A DNA stretch of 64,000 nt from NCBI RefSeq assembly GCF_009905215.1, contig NZ_CP047593.1:2174900-2238899 (forward strand), written 5' to 3'. The notes below the pieces were generated by a model that was not told where the DNA came from, did no database searches, and worked only from the letters and a program-made list of their open reading frames with translations. A program made the translations under genes and the position numbers. Positions 53,977 to 63,671 of the stretch are shown here, in pieces. Every line of letters starts with the position of its first letter. Position 1 is the stretch's first letter. The stretch comes from Tichowtungia aerotolerans (GTDB lineage Bacteria > Verrucomicrobiota > Kiritimatiellia > Kiritimatiellales > Tichowtungiaceae).

Positions 53977-56688
53977 TTATGCTTCTACCAGCTGCTTTCC
54001 GGCACCTTCATCTGCAGTTTCTACGCTGTATTGACCCTTTTGGCGAGCAACAAGTTCGCCGTAGCGTTTGGATTTATTCCAGTTCTGCACTTTTGAGAAG
54101 TAGCCGACCACGCGGGTTTCGCCGACGACGTCTTCCGATTCGCAGGACGGACATTTTTCCAGCAGGCCGCGGGTCTGATGATGGCAGCTGTTGCAGAAGG
54201 TGAATTCCGGGGAGACCGTGACCTGCGCCGACTGGGTGCGGAAGAAGGTTTCGGTCATCAGCTTCTCGATGGAGGCTGCGGACGGTTTTTCTTCTCCAAT
54301 GAAGGCGTGGGTGATGGCGCCGGATTCAATCAGGCTGTGATATTTTGCCTGTTCCTTGATGCGGCCGACGAGGCCGACCGGAGCGTCTGCGGTGAGATGG
54401 ACGCTGTTGGTGTAGTAGCAGACGTCTTCGCTGTCGCCCTTGACGATGTTCTCGGCTTCGTCGCGGAAGTAAACCAAATCCGTTTTAGCCATGCGGCGAG
54501 CGGCGGATTCGGCCGGAGATTCTTCGAGGGTGAACTTGAGATTGTATTTCTTGGCCAGTTTTTTTGTTTTGGCATACATGTGCGCCACGATGCGCAGGCC
54601 GAGCTGCTGGGCTTCCTGGCTTTCGTGCAGTTCCTGGCCGATCAGGAACTTGGCGGCATCGTTGACGCCGATGAGGCCGAGGATATAGGTGCAGGTTTCC
54701 AGGTCGACATAGGGTTTGCCGTCGCAGGATACCTTGCCGATCTGCCAGAGCGGGTGGCCCGGGCCGCTGATCATTTCTGCAATCTTATCCTTTTTCTGGA
54801 TATGTGCCTGTACGGCCAGTTCCATGGTGGAGTCAATTTCGTCATAGAAGTTCTGCAGGATATCGCCGCCTTTGCGGGCCCCGCGGTATGCGGCCTGCGG
54901 AATGTTGATGGTGACGTTCTGGAAGCCGCAGAAGCGCATGCTTTCCGGATGCAGCAGCATGCGGTTGTCATTAATGGTCGTGCGGAGGCGGCAGCAGGCG
55001 GACAGTGTGACTTCGTCGCGGTCGAAGATGAAGTAGGTCGAGCCGTTGCGCTCAGCCAGTTTGCAGGCGGCCTGGAAGATTTCGTACTGTTCCGGGTCGC
55101 TGAAGGTTTCATCGCTGATGTGGAAGTCGCATTTCGGGAATTCGAAGATGCGGCCGTTGCTGTCGCCGTCGCCGAACACCTCAAGCAGGGCGCGGCAGAA
55201 TTCCTGGCTTTCTTTGGTATAGTCGCCGTAGGTGACGATTTTTTCGCCGCGTTCTTTCAGCGCTTTTGCCACTTCCGGATCGTATTCGACGCCGTCTTTG
55301 CCCTGAATCTCGCGCAGGACGAGGCGCTGGGAGCCGTCTTCCTCTTCGAGGTAGAGGTCCATCATCTTGTATCCGCTGGCATCGAGTTCGTCGCGAAGCA
55401 CTTCTTCGAGCTGGACCTTGGTGCCGTCTTTACGGCGCAGCATATATTTGCCGCCCGGACCGATGGCAGGAACCACTTTCAGATAACCCGGCACGCCGCT
55501 GTGGATGTTGAAGTCGAGGAACAGGGTCTGTCCACCGCGGCTGAACGCATTCTGGGACCCGTTGAAAATCAGTTCCTGAGCAATCTGCTTCAGTTCTTTG
55601 GCGCCCATGTCTTCGAGAAGCGGGGCGTAGAGAATGTTGATGTAGGCAATGCCGAGAGCGCCGGCGTAGTTGGCCTGCATCGATGCAAGGAAGGTGTTGA
55701 GGTGACCGGTCAGCACTGAGGCGGAACGGGCCGGGCTCGATTCGGTATTGAGGTTCACCAGGCCCTGCAGGCCGTACTTTTTAACATACTCGATGGAGTG
55801 GCTGGAGCAGTAAACGCGGTGCGGGTAGCCGAGGTCATGCAGGTGGACTGCGCCGGTATTATGGGCGCGCTTGATGTCTTCGTCAAAGATGGTGTCGAGG
55901 GCCCACTGTTTCAGGACGAGCTCGGCGATGCCGAGATTGACCGCTTCCGGGTTGTTGTTGACGATGTTGGAGTTTTCGGTCGATTTGGTGAACATCAGGT
56001 TGTCGACATAGTCGCGCGGTACACCATAGAGAGAGAGGTCGCGCAGCTGGGCGGAGAATCCGCGTTCAGCCAGCTCGTTGTTGACCATTTCGCGGATGAG
56101 GGTGGTGTTGATCGTCGTGATCTTTCCGCCGATGATGCGGTTTTCGACTGATTTCGCGATGCTGATGGACATTGCAACAGACAGATCGGTCTTATCGAGA
56201 ATCTGTTTGACGATTCGTTTGCGGTCCCAGGGAAGGGTGACTTCAGAAGAGTTGGACTCAACAAGAAGCAGGCTGGCATCGGTCACATCAACATTGTCTC
56301 TGGAATCGCCGCGAACGCGAATTTTGCGACGGGCGATATCGCGCTGTTTGCGGTAGCGTTTGTAGGCGGCAACAACGAGGGATTCATTGTTGTCGGAAAG
56401 CAGGATTTCAACGAGGTCCTGAACGTCTTCGATCAGAGGAATACGTTTGCCGTCGTTGTTGGCGTGAACATAGAATTCGGACTGCGGATTGTTGAGCTGC
56501 TCAACCACCATCGAGGTGATTTTCAGGGCCAGACCTTCGTTGCGTGGAGTTCCTTCTTTGCGGGCAACTTCTTCCACTGCATGGTGTATCGCCATTTCGA
56601 TTTTTTTGGGACTGAAAGGAACTACCAAGCCCGATCTTTTTCGGAATCCGTCGAATAGCTCGTCTTTTGATACAATTGTTTCGCCCAT
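53977..56688 (-). CDS. nrdD: Anaerobic ribonucleoside-triphosphate reductase
   Basis: A 903-residue class III ribonucleotide reductase making deoxynucleotides without oxygen. The ATG at 56688 with GGGGAAGGTG upstream gives MGETIVSKDELFDG, followed by an ATP-cone (about 20-110, VVPFSPKKIEMAIHHAVEEV). The catalytic barrel includes NFYDEIDSTMELAVQ-type segments near 600-650. The C-terminus has the zinc cysteines in FCNSCHHQ and KCPSCESE and the glycyl radical in RVVGYFSKVQNWNK near residue 870. A longer frame reaching 56808 has no support. A candidate NrdR box lies upstream. It heads the nrdD-grx-nrdG operon. Confidence 0.95.
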   Translation of the reverse strand: MGETIVSKDELFDGFRKRSGLVVPFSPKKIEMAIHHAVEEVARKEGTPRNEGLALKITSMVVEQLNNPQSEFYVHANNDGKRIPLIEDVQDLVEILLSDNNESLVVAAYKRYRKQRDIARRKIRVRGDSRDNVDVTDASLLLVESNSSEVTLPWDRKRIVKQILDKTDLSVAMSISIAKSVENRIIGGKITTINTTLIREMVNNELAERGFSAQLRDLSLYGVPRDYVDNLMFTKSTENSNIVNNNPEAVNLGIAELVLKQWALDTIFDEDIKRAHNTGAVHLHDLGYPHRVYCSSHSIEYVKKYGLQGLVNLNTESSPARSASVLTGHLNTFLASMQANYAGALGIAYINILYAPLLEDMGAKELKQIAQELIFNGSQNAFSRGGQTLFLDFNIHSGVPGYLKVVPAIGPGGKYMLRRKDGTKVQLEEVLRDELDASGYKMMDLYLEEEDGSQRLVLREIQGKDGVEYDPEVAKALKERGEKIVTYGDYTKESQEFCRALLEVFGDGDSNGRIFEFPKCDFHISDETFSDPEQYEIFQAACKLAERNGSTYFIFDRDEVTLSACCRLRTTINDNRMLLHPESMRFCGFQNVTINIPQAAYRGARKGGDILQNFYDEIDSTMELAVQAHIQKKDKIAEMISGPGHPLWQIGKVSCDGKPYVDLETCTYILGLIGVNDAAKFLIGQELHESQEAQQLGLRIVAHMYAKTKKLAKKYNLKFTLEESPAESAARRMAKTDLVYFRDEAENIVKGDSEDVCYYTNSVHLTADAPVGLVGRIKEQAKYHSLIESGAITHAFIGEEKPSAASIEKLMTETFFRTQSAQVTVSPEFTFCNSCHHQTRGLLEKCPSCESEDVVGETRVVGYFSKVQNWNKSKRYGELVARQKGQYSVETADEGAGKQLVEA

Positions 56689-56760
56689 AACACCTTCCCC
56701 CTGTTGATAACTTGTTGGTAACCTGAAAAATCGGTTGTTGCTGCCTCGTTGAGCAACGGC

Positions 56761-56815
56761 TGTCAAATTAGTTAAATTGTGCAGGGGTGTCAAATAAAAC
56801 CACAACATATTGTGT
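56761..56815 (-). promoter_or_regulatory. Candidate nrdD promoter with NrdR box
   Basis: On the minus strand ACACAATATGTTGTGG (56800-56815) fits the 16-bp NrdR-box consensus ACAC-wATATnTw-GTGt closely. Six bases downstream TTGACA (56788-56793) is a good -35, with a weak TAATTT -10 at 17 bases. A second, partial NrdR-like half (around 56767-56782) lies 33 bp away, near the usual three-turn spacing. This suggests repression of the nrd operon by NrdR, whose gene is outside the window. Confidence 0.55.
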
Positions 56816-56976
56816 TTTTTGCGTAAATGTATGAGTTCAAGCAGGTTCGGGAAAACTATTGAGCGACCGGTTGAGGTTTTGTGAAATTGATTCCAGAAAG
56901 TCTTAAAATACCGTTGTTAAACATGGCTTTAAGCTCCAAAAGAATAGAATTATTTTGACCGGATTCGAGGCGGGGG

Positions 56977-57858
56977 TCAGTCAAGAAACCGGGCGCTGAG
57001 ACCGTTGTAGGCGTCGATACGGCGGTCACGCAGATAGGGCCATATGCGTCGCACCGTTTCGCTGCGCGCGCCGTCGAGTTCAACGACCAGTTCGGTTTCC
57101 TCATCGGTGCCGGTTTGGGCCAGCATTTCACCCTGACAGCCGGCAACGAAGCTCGATCCCCAGAACTGAGCTCCGCTCTCTCCTGCGGGCGACGGTTCGA
57201 AGCCGGTGCGGTTGATGCTCAGCACCGGAATGCCGTTGGCGACCGCGTGCGCGCGCTGAATGGTGATCCACGCTTCGCGCTGGCGCGCCTGTTCGTCCCC
57301 GGTGTCACTCGGGTCCCAGCCGATGGCGGTTGGATAAATCAGCAGCTCGGCGCCAGCCGTTGCCATCAGCCGCGCCGCTTCCGGATACCACTGGTCCCAG
57401 CAGACCAGCACGCCGAGCGTGCCGACCGAGGTCTTGATTGGGGTGAATCCGAGGTCGCCGGGGGTGAAATAAAATTTTTCATAATAGCCCGGATCATCCG
57501 GAATATGCATTTTCCGGTATTTCCCGGCCATCGATCCGTCGCGGTCGAGCACGACCGCGGTATTGTGATACAGACCGGGCGCGCGTTTTTCGAACAGCGA
57601 GGTCACAATCACAATGCCGAGTTCTTTGGCCAGTTCTCCGAAGGTGTCGGTGGAGGGGCCGGGAATGGTTTCGGCGAGATTAAACTGATTCGTATCTTCG
57701 GTCTGGCAGAAATAGAGGCCGGTGTGCAGTTCCTGCAGAGCAACCAGTTGAGCTCCCTGTTCCGCGCAGCGGCGGATCGCAGCCATGCTCTTTTCAATGT
57801 TGGCTTCACGGTCGGCAGTGCACGACTGCTGAACCAGCCCGACTTTCAGTTTTTTCAT
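56977..57858 (-). CDS. aguB: N-carbamoylputrescine amidase
   Basis: A nitrilase-superfamily amidase that hydrolyses N-carbamoylputrescine to putrescine, the second step of agmatine breakdown. The Glu-Lys-Cys triad is visible: VALQELHTGLYF near residue 42, GKYRKMHIPDDPGYYE near 112 and VLVCWDQWYPEAARL near 150. The ATG at 57858 (MKKLKVGLVQQSC) overlaps the aguA stop by four bases; the frame runs on upstream without family support. The 293-residue length is normal. Confidence 0.92.
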   Translation of the reverse strand: MKKLKVGLVQQSCTADREANIEKSMAAIRRCAEQGAQLVALQELHTGLYFCQTEDTNQFNLAETIPGPSTDTFGELAKELGIVIVTSLFEKRAPGLYHNTAVVLDRDGSMAGKYRKMHIPDDPGYYEKFYFTPGDLGFTPIKTSVGTLGVLVCWDQWYPEAARLMATAGAELLIYPTAIGWDPSDTGDEQARQREAWITIQRAHAVANGIPVLSINRTGFEPSPAGESGAQFWGSSFVAGCQGEMLAQTGTDEETELVVELDGARSETVRRIWPYLRDRRIDAYNGLSARFLD

Positions 57859-58895
57859 TTTAGCACTCCTTGAGGGATCTGCATGGTTACGCAGTGCAGG
57901 GACCCGTGTTGGCGGATCAGGGTGGAACAATCGATGCCGATGATCTCGCGGTCGGGAAATGCCTGCTGGACGGTTTCCAGTGCCTGGAAATCGGCCGGAT
58001 CGTTGTAGGTCGGAACCAGCACGGCATCGTTAATGACCAGGTAATTGGCGTAGGTGGCGGGCAGTCGGTCGCCATCGGCACCAAATTTGGCTTTCGGCCA
58101 CGGAAGAGGAATCAGCCTGAAGTCGGTTTGTTTCAGTTCGTTTTCCAATCCTTGGAAAATTTCAAAATGTTCGTCGGTCGGATCGTCGCATTGAACGTAA
58201 AGAATTGTGTGGTTGGGGCAGAGGCGGGCGAGCGTATCGATGTGCGCGTCGGTATCGTCGCCGGCGAGTGCGCCGTTTTCTAGCCATTGAAACTGTTTCG
58301 AGCCGAGGTCTATGGTTAGTTTTTTTTCGATCTGTTCTTTGCTCAATTTCTCGTTGCGGTTGGGATTGAGCAGGCATTCAGTGGTGGTGAGCAGGGTGCC
58401 TTCGCCATCGCTCTCGATACTGCCGCCTTCTAGAATCAGGTCGACTTTGCGAAACGGAGTTTCGCCGAATGCGCCCGCTTTGTGGAGTGTTGACGTGATC
58501 CGGTCGTCGAGTCCGGCTTCAAATTTCCCGCCCCAGCCGGTGAAGGTGAAATCGAGCAGAAGCGGTTTTCCGTCTTCGAAAATGGTAATCGGTCCGAAAT
58601 CACGCGCCCAGGTGTCGTTGGTTTCGATGTCGAAAACCCGGACCCGGTCGAGATGCGGTAATTTTTCGCGGACTGCATCCGGTTCCGGCGTGGCGACGAT
58701 CAGTGTTTCGAAACGGGTAACCGCTTCGGCAATTTTCAGGAAAACCTTTTCGGCTTCGTCCAGATAAGGCGCCCAGTCTGTTTCGGTATGCGGCCACGCA
58801 ATCAGGACGGCATCCTGCGGTTCCCACTCGGCTGGAAAGCGAACAGGATTGGAATGGGGAGGAGCTGGAACGGTGGAATGTTGGGTCGGTTTCAT
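57855..58895 (-). CDS. aguA: Agmatine deiminase
   Basis: Converts agmatine to N-carbamoylputrescine and ammonia. It has the porphyromonas-type agmatine deiminase fold; the key residues are in NDTWARDFGPI near residue 92, GGSIESDGEGTLLTTTECLL near 156, HIDTLARL near 216 and the catalytic cysteine near the C-terminus (GSLHCVTMQIPQG). The 346-residue length is typical. The IFQGLENEL segment near 245 and DFQALETVQ near 295 are encoded by two copies of the TTTCC..GGAAA palindrome (58141-58159 and 57974-57990). It forms an operon with aguB. Confidence 0.93.
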   Translation of the reverse strand: MKPTQHSTVPAPPHSNPVRFPAEWEPQDAVLIAWPHTETDWAPYLDEAEKVFLKIAEAVTRFETLIVATPEPDAVREKLPHLDRVRVFDIETNDTWARDFGPITIFEDGKPLLLDFTFTGWGGKFEAGLDDRITSTLHKAGAFGETPFRKVDLILEGGSIESDGEGTLLTTTECLLNPNRNEKLSKEQIEKKLTIDLGSKQFQWLENGALAGDDTDAHIDTLARLCPNHTILYVQCDDPTDEHFEIFQGLENELKQTDFRLIPLPWPKAKFGADGDRLPATYANYLVINDAVLVPTYNDPADFQALETVQQAFPDREIIGIDCSTLIRQHGSLHCVTMQIPQGVLK

Positions 58896-58934
58896 AATTT
58901 AATAATTCCAGTGTTCCGTATTCCATTATTCCAC
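58896..58934. repeat. Irregular TTCCA repeats upstream of aguA
   Basis: Between aguA and the DAHP synthase gene are ATTCCAGTGTTCCGTATTCC and ATTATTCCA, short units of TTCCA or TTCCG every 6-9 bases. They continue on the other strand as TGGAA units inside the aguA N-terminus (58850-58885). This may be a simple-sequence tract related to the window's palindromes. Confidence 0.4.
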
Positions 58935-59963
58935 GACGCTGCGCAGCAGCGATTCAGTCATTTCCCAGCTCATGCAGCCGTCGGTGATGGACAGGCCGTA
59001 TTTGAGGTTGTCGCTGATCGGCTGGTTGCCTTCTTCAATAAAGCTTTCGATCATGGCGCCGACGACCGGGCAGTCCGGATTTTGACGCTGTTCGAGCAGT
59101 TCTTTCCAGACATCGGCCTGACGGGCGGGCACTTTGCCGGAGTTTGCGTGCGAGCAGTCGACCATCATGGCGTCGGAGAGTCCGGCGGCGCGCAGTTTTT
59201 CGGCGGCCGCGGCGACTTCGTCGGCGTGATAGTTGGTGGTTCCGCCGCCGCCGCGCAGGACGAGGTGGGTATACGGATTGCCGGTGGTTTTGATGATGCT
59301 GCTGTGGCCGGCCTGGTCGATTCCCAGAAAACTGTGCGGGGCGCGGCAGGCGAGGATGGCGTCGATGGCGCGCTGGATGCCGCCGTCGGTGGTGTTTTTG
59401 AGTCCCACCGGCATGGAGAGTCCGCTGGCCATTTCACGGTGTGTCTGCGATTCAACGGTGCGCGCGCCGATGGCGGCCCAGCTGACGAGGTCGGCCATGT
59501 ATTGCGGGACGATCGGGTCCAGAAATTCGGCGGCGATCGGCAGGCCGAGTTCAAGGATGTCGAGCATCAGTTTGCGGGCGGTGCGCAGGCCGTACTTCAT
59601 GTCGCAGGAGTCGTCGAGGTGCGGGTCGTTGATGAAGCCTTTCCAGCCGACGGTGGTGCGCGGTTTTTCGAAATAGACGCGCATGACGATCAGGATTTTA
59701 TCCTGCACTTCGTCGCGCAGGGCGGCGAGGCGTTTGGCGTAGTCGAGTGCGGCTTCCGGATCGTGGATGGAGCAGGGGCCGATGATGAGCAGCATCCGTT
59801 TGTCGCTGCGGTCGAGTACGTTCCGGACTTCACTGCGGCCGCGGAGGACGGTTTCCAGTGCGGTTTCGCTGGCCGGGAAACGTGTTTTGAGGTCCTGCGG
59901 GGTTTTCAGGCGGGTGATGCTTTCAACGCGCAGGTTTTCAGTTTTTTGCAATTCGAAATTCAT
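58926..59963 (-). CDS. 3-deoxy-7-phosphoheptulonate synthase, class I
   Basis: The first enzyme of the shikimate pathway, condensing PEP with erythrose 4-phosphate. The 345-residue protein is a type I-alpha DAHP synthase (AroF/G/H): IGPCSIHDPEAALDYAKRLA near residue 62, VMRVYFEKPRTTVGWKGFIN near 92, PVGLKNTTDGG near 182, SHANSGK near 268 and MIESFIEEGNQ near 300. Which aromatic amino acid inhibits it cannot be told from motifs. No Shine-Dalgarno stands out before the ATG. trpEG lies 1.6 kb away on the other strand. Confidence 0.94.
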   Translation of the reverse strand: MNFELQKTENLRVESITRLKTPQDLKTRFPASETALETVLRGRSEVRNVLDRSDKRMLLIIGPCSIHDPEAALDYAKRLAALRDEVQDKILIVMRVYFEKPRTTVGWKGFINDPHLDDSCDMKYGLRTARKLMLDILELGLPIAAEFLDPIVPQYMADLVSWAAIGARTVESQTHREMASGLSMPVGLKNTTDGGIQRAIDAILACRAPHSFLGIDQAGHSSIIKTTGNPYTHLVLRGGGGTTNYHADEVAAAAEKLRAAGLSDAMMVDCSHANSGKVPARQADVWKELLEQRQNPDCPVVGAMIESFIEEGNQPISDNLKYGLSITDGCMSWEMTESLLRSVVE

Positions 59964-59987
59964 GCCGCGCAGTATATAGATGGGTGG

Positions 59988-60455
59988 ATGAATAAGACAA
60001 CGATTTTAGAGGCCCTGCTGGAGAAGCTGGAAGAGGATCTGCGCCGGTTGCAGGCCGCGAATGCGGATGCATCGGCCGGGGCGACGCACAGCGAGGCGCG
60101 CGCAGAGACAAAATGGGATACCTGTGGCCTGGAAGCATCTTATCTGGCGCGAGGGCATGCTCAGCAGTTTAAAGCGCTGGCTGCGGACGTTTATGAGCTG
60201 CGGGCGCTGAAGCTGTTGTCATTTGCCGGCAAGTCGGTGGATGCGGGAGCTCTGGTTGAGGTGGAGCAGGCAAAAGACGTTTTTCTTTTCTTTCTGCTTC
60301 CCTGTGGCGGCGGCACGGAGTTGATGGTGGAAGGGCGGGAAGTGACGGTGATTACGCCGGAATCGCCGGTCGGTGCCGCTCTGATCGGGAAACGGGAGGG
60401 CGATTCGTATTCATTCCGCGCCGGGCTGACCGGAAAAATTCTGAAGGTTTTATGA
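59988..60455 (+). CDS. GreA/GreB-like C-terminal domain protein
   Basis: A 155-residue protein. The N-terminal part (about 1-80) is a helical coiled coil (LEALLEKLEEDLRRLQAANA, EASYLARGHAQQFKALAADV) like the Gre-factor finger, and the C-terminal part is a GreA/GreB_C domain (VITPESPVGAALIGKREGDS, near residue 120). It is divergent from GreA itself, so it may be a Gre-type secondary-channel factor or a Gnk-like/Rnk protein. The ATG at 59988 lies 9 bases after GATGGGTGG; the plus-strand frame extends far upstream but that part is an antisense shadow of aroG. It overlaps the next gene by four bases. Confidence 0.8.
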   Translation: MNKTTILEALLEKLEEDLRRLQAANADASAGATHSEARAETKWDTCGLEASYLARGHAQQFKALAADVYELRALKLLSFAGKSVDAGALVEVEQAKDVFLFFLLPCGGGTELMVEGREVTVITPESPVGAALIGKREGDSYSFRAGLTGKILKVL

Positions 60456-61540
60456 TGAAGAGTCTGCTGTTTTGTTTGATCGGCCTTCTGGTCGGTTGTG
60501 CCGGGGTTCAGGAGCTGACTCTGGAGGAGAAAGCCGGGCAGATTCTGATGGTCGGTTTTCGCGGGGAGTCAATCGATGAAGACAGTCCGGTGGTGCGCGA
60601 TATTCGCGATTTTCATCTGGGCGCAGTGATTTTGTTTGATCAGGATGTCGCGCAGGGTGAGCTGCGCCGCAATATCCGGTCTCCGCAGCAGCTGGCGGCA
60701 TTGACTTCTGCGCTGCAGTCGTTTGCTGATGTGCCGCTGCTGGTTGCGATTGATCAGGAAGGCGGGCGAGTCAACCGGCTGAAGCCGGAGTATGGATTTC
60801 CTGAAACAAGGTCTTTTCAGGCGTTGGGAGAGGCGGACTCGACTGCGTTTACGTATGGAAAAGCGCAGGAACTGGCCGAGGCGCTTCGTGCAGCAGGAAT
60901 TAACCTGAATCTCGCGCCCGTTGCTGATCTGGCAGTAAACCCGGACAATTTTATCGTCCAAAAAGAACGGACGCTGTCTTCAGATCCTGATGTCGTTGTC
61001 CGGCACGCCGCTCAGTTTATTCAGGCGCATCACGATGCCGGCGTCCTCTGTACGCTGAAGCATTTTCCGGGACACGGCAGTTCAACGGCCGATTCTCATC
61101 TGGGGATGACCGATGTGACGGAAACCTGGAGCCTGGAGGAGCTGAAGCCGTATCGTGCGCTCTGTGAAAAAACCGATACCGTGATGACGGCGCATATTTT
61201 CCAGCGCTCGCTGGATCCGGACTGGCCCGCGACGCTTTCCCGGGCAATGGTGTCGGGAATTCTTCGCGAAGAACTCGGTTATAACGGGGTGGTGATCAGT
61301 GATGATCTGGGGATGAAAGCGATTGCGGATCATTACGGGTTTGAAACCGCCGTGGAGCAGGCTCTGAACGCTGGAGTCGATATTCTGCTGATTGCCAATA
61401 ATGCCGATTATAACCCCGATACCGTTCCGCTGTCGGTCCAGACGATTGTCCGGCTGGTTGAGTCCGGTCGGGTCAGCGAGGATCGGATGGATGAGGCGTT
61501 TCGACGAGTGAGCCGGCTGAAGCAAAAGATTTCTCATTGA
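60452..61540 (+). CDS. Beta-N-acetylhexosaminidase-like GH3 lipoprotein
   Basis: A 362-residue glycoside hydrolase family 3 enzyme with an N-terminal lipoprotein signal (LFCLIGLLVGC). Motifs of the NagZ class are AIDQEGGRVNRL near residue 107, the catalytic His-Asp dyad in KHFPGHGSSTADSHLG near 203 and the nucleophile Asp in VVISDDLGMKAI near 280. Since it is exported, it probably trims GlcNAc from cell-wall or external glycans outside the cytoplasm rather than serving the cytosolic muropeptide recycling of enteric NagZ. Translation is coupled to the preceding gene by an ATGA overlap. Confidence 0.9.
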   Translation: MMKSLLFCLIGLLVGCAGVQELTLEEKAGQILMVGFRGESIDEDSPVVRDIRDFHLGAVILFDQDVAQGELRRNIRSPQQLAALTSALQSFADVPLLVAIDQEGGRVNRLKPEYGFPETRSFQALGEADSTAFTYGKAQELAEALRAAGINLNLAPVADLAVNPDNFIVQKERTLSSDPDVVVRHAAQFIQAHHDAGVLCTLKHFPGHGSSTADSHLGMTDVTETWSLEELKPYRALCEKTDTVMTAHIFQRSLDPDWPATLSRAMVSGILREELGYNGVVISDDLGMKAIADHYGFETAVEQALNAGVDILLIANNADYNPDTVPLSVQTIVRLVESGRVSEDRMDEAFRRVSRLKQKISH

Positions 61541-61586
61541 TCCGTTGCGCGGAAAGCCGGTTGCGGGTAGAAATGTTGAGATTGTT

Positions 61587-63110
61587 ATGAACATTACACC
61601 GAATAGAGAAGAGTTTTTGGCAAAAGCGGAGGAGGGAAATCTGATTCCGGTCTGGACAGAGATTCTGGCTGATCAGGAGACCCCGGTTTCCGCTTATGAA
61701 CGTGTACGTAAGTTTTTGCGTGAAAAAGACCACGCCTCGCACACCTGGATGCTGGAGAGTGTCGAGGGCGGAGAGCATATCGGACGCTATTCGTTTATCG
61801 GCGGCAACCCGCGGGCCATTGTTCGAGCGATCGGCAGTTCAACCGTCATTACGGAGGGCGACCAGACGACCGAAGTGAACAATGCGGACCCGCTGGATGT
61901 TCTGAAAGAGTACATGGAACGCTATAAGCCGGTGAAGGACTCGGGACTGCCGCGATTTATCGGCGGCGCGGTCGGGTTTATCGGCTACGACATGATTTCG
62001 GTGTTTGAGCCGCGTGTTCCGGTGATTGAAAATGACATTATCGGCAATCCGGACATGGTGATGATGGTCACCAATGCTCTTTTGATTTTTGACCGGGTCA
62101 ACCAAACGGTGAAAGTGCTGTCGAATGCGTATGTGGATGACGACGCGAATGCGGCGTATGATGCGGCCGTGGCGGATATTGATGAACTGTGCGAAGCGCT
62201 TCAGCAGCCGGTTCAGCGGGTGCTGATTGATGCGCACCAGGATGTCGAACAGATGATTCCTGAATCGAATATGACGCTTCCGGAATATCGTCAGATGATT
62301 GAAACGGGAAAAGAGTATATTCGCGCCGGAGATATTATTCAGGTGGTGCTATCCCAGCGTTTTGAAGTGGAAAACCACGCCGACTCGCTGGATGTTTACC
62401 GTGCACTGCGGGCGATTAATCCTTCTCCTTACATGTTCTGCCTTGATTTGGGCGAAAGTGCACTGGTCGGCTCGTCGCCGGAAGTGCATGTCCGCTGTGA
62501 GGATCGTCGGGTCGAGCTGCGTCCGATCGCCGGAACCCGTCCGCGCGGAAAAACCGAAGAAGAGGATGTGGCACTGGAAACAGAGCTGCTGGCGGATCCG
62601 AAGGAAATCGCTGAGCATGTAATGCTGGTCGATCTGGGCCGCAATGATGTCGGCCGCGTCTGTGAATTCAATACGGTCGGTGTGCCGGAGCAGATGATTA
62701 TTGAGCGTTACAGCCATGTGATGCACATCGTTTCCGATGTGACCGGGACACTGCTTCCGGAACATGACGCCTATGATGTGATGAAAGCAACGTTCCCCGC
62801 AGGAACCGTCAGCGGTGCACCCAAAATCCGGGCCATGGAAATTATCGCTGAGCTCGAAAAAACCAAGCGCGGTCCATATGCCGGTGCGGTTGGGTACTTC
62901 AGTTTCGACGGTAACCTCGATTCCTGTATCACCATTCGCACGGTGGTGCTGGACAAGGATAAAGCCTATGTACAGGCGGGTGGCGGCATCGTCGCCGATT
63001 CGGTGCCGGAAACCGAATACTGGGAAACCCGCAACAAAGCCGGAGCGGTTCTGAAAGCTCTTTCTCTGGCCAGGCATTATGCGGCAGCCCGGGAAAGGGG
63101 AAACAAATGA
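61587..63110 (+). CDS. trpE: Anthranilate synthase component I
   Basis: Converts chorismate plus ammonia or glutamine amide to anthranilate. The 507-residue protein has the N-terminal SFLLES-type feedback segment ([20 protein letters not shown] near residue 50), and the catalytic chorismate-binding domain: [18 protein letters not shown] near 316, [16 protein letters not shown] near 350 and [17 protein letters not shown] near 405. The ATG at 61587 ([18 protein letters not shown]) matches the family; a TTG at 61545 would add 14 residues. No attenuator was recognised upstream. It overlaps trpG by four bases. Confidence 0.95.
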   Translation: MNITPNREEFLAKAEEGNLIPVWTEILADQETPVSAYERVRKFLREKDHASHTWMLESVEGGEHIGRYSFIGGNPRAIVRAIGSSTVITEGDQTTEVNNADPLDVLKEYMERYKPVKDSGLPRFIGGAVGFIGYDMISVFEPRVPVIENDIIGNPDMVMMVTNALLIFDRVNQTVKVLSNAYVDDDANAAYDAAVADIDELCEALQQPVQRVLIDAHQDVEQMIPESNMTLPEYRQMIETGKEYIRAGDIIQVVLSQRFEVENHADSLDVYRALRAINPSPYMFCLDLGESALVGSSPEVHVRCEDRRVELRPIAGTRPRGKTEEEDVALETELLADPKEIAEHVMLVDLGRNDVGRVCEFNTVGVPEQMIIERYSHVMHIVSDVTGTLLPEHDAYDVMKATFPAGTVSGAPKIRAMEIIAELEKTKRGPYAGAVGYFSFDGNLDSCITIRTVVLDKDKAYVQAGGGIVADSVPETEYWETRNKAGAVLKALSLARHYAAARERGNK

Positions 63111-63670
63111 TCCTTATCATCGATAACTACGATTCTTTTACTTACAATCTCGTGCAGTATCTGGGCGAGCTGGGCGCGGAAATGAAGATTTTCCGCAACG
63201 ATAAGATTACCGTGGCGGAAGCTGTTGCTCTCAAACCGGATAAAGTGATGGTCAGTCCCGGTCCGTGTTCGCCGAAAGAGGCCGGTATATCCTGCGAGAT
63301 TATTCGCGAGTTCGGGCATCGTGTGCCGCTGCTTGGCGTCTGCCTCGGACACCAGTCTATCGGCGATGTGTACGGCGGCAAAGTGGTTCGGGCCGAACGC
63401 CTGATGCACGGCAAGGTTTCTCCGATTCTGCATCAAGGTGAGAGCGTCTTCAAAGGACTCCCCAGTCCGTTTAATGCCACACGGTACCATTCTCTGATTG
63501 TTGAGCGTGAGAGCCTGCCGTCCTGTCTGAAAATCACGGCGGAAACCGCTGAAGGCGAAATTATGGGCCTGCAGCATACAGAATTCCCGGTTCACGGAGT
63601 CCAGTTCCATCCGGAATCCATCCTGACCGAAAACGGCAAGCAGCTTCTTCAGAACTTTCTGGATTTGTAA
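63107..63670 (+). CDS. trpG: Anthranilate/aminodeoxychorismate synthase glutamine amidotransferase
   Basis: A 187-residue class I glutamine amidotransferase supplying ammonia to TrpE and, in many bacteria, also to PabB. It starts [20 protein letters not shown], has the nucleophile Cys in [12 protein letters not shown] near residue 80 and the His-Glu pair in [11 protein letters not shown] near 168. The ATGA overlap with trpE indicates equimolar expression. The remaining trp genes are not in the window. It converges on the pterin dehydratase gene with 1 bp between the two ends. Confidence 0.95.
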   Translation: MILIIDNYDSFTYNLVQYLGELGAEMKIFRNDKITVAEAVALKPDKVMVSPGPCSPKEAGISCEIIREFGHRVPLLGVCLGHQSIGDVYGGKVVRAERLMHGKVSPILHQGESVFKGLPSPFNATRYHSLIVERESLPSCLKITAETAEGEIMGLQHTEFPVHGVQFHPESILTENGKQLLQNFLDL

Positions 63671-63671
63671 T

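Noticed and set aside
54178..55719. A 513-codon plus-strand frame inside nrdD
   Set aside because: Antisense shadow of nrdD; no recognisable fold, and the real nrdD has zinc and glycyl-radical motifs.
58788..59987. Extension of the Gre-like gene to 58788 (about 400 extra residues)
   Set aside because: The extension is antisense to the DAHP synthase gene; the Gre-like domain starts at 59988 with its own ribosome binding site.
61541..61586. trp attenuator or riboswitch before trpE
   Set aside because: The spacer from the previous gene is only 46 bases, with no Trp-codon leader and no terminator hairpin.
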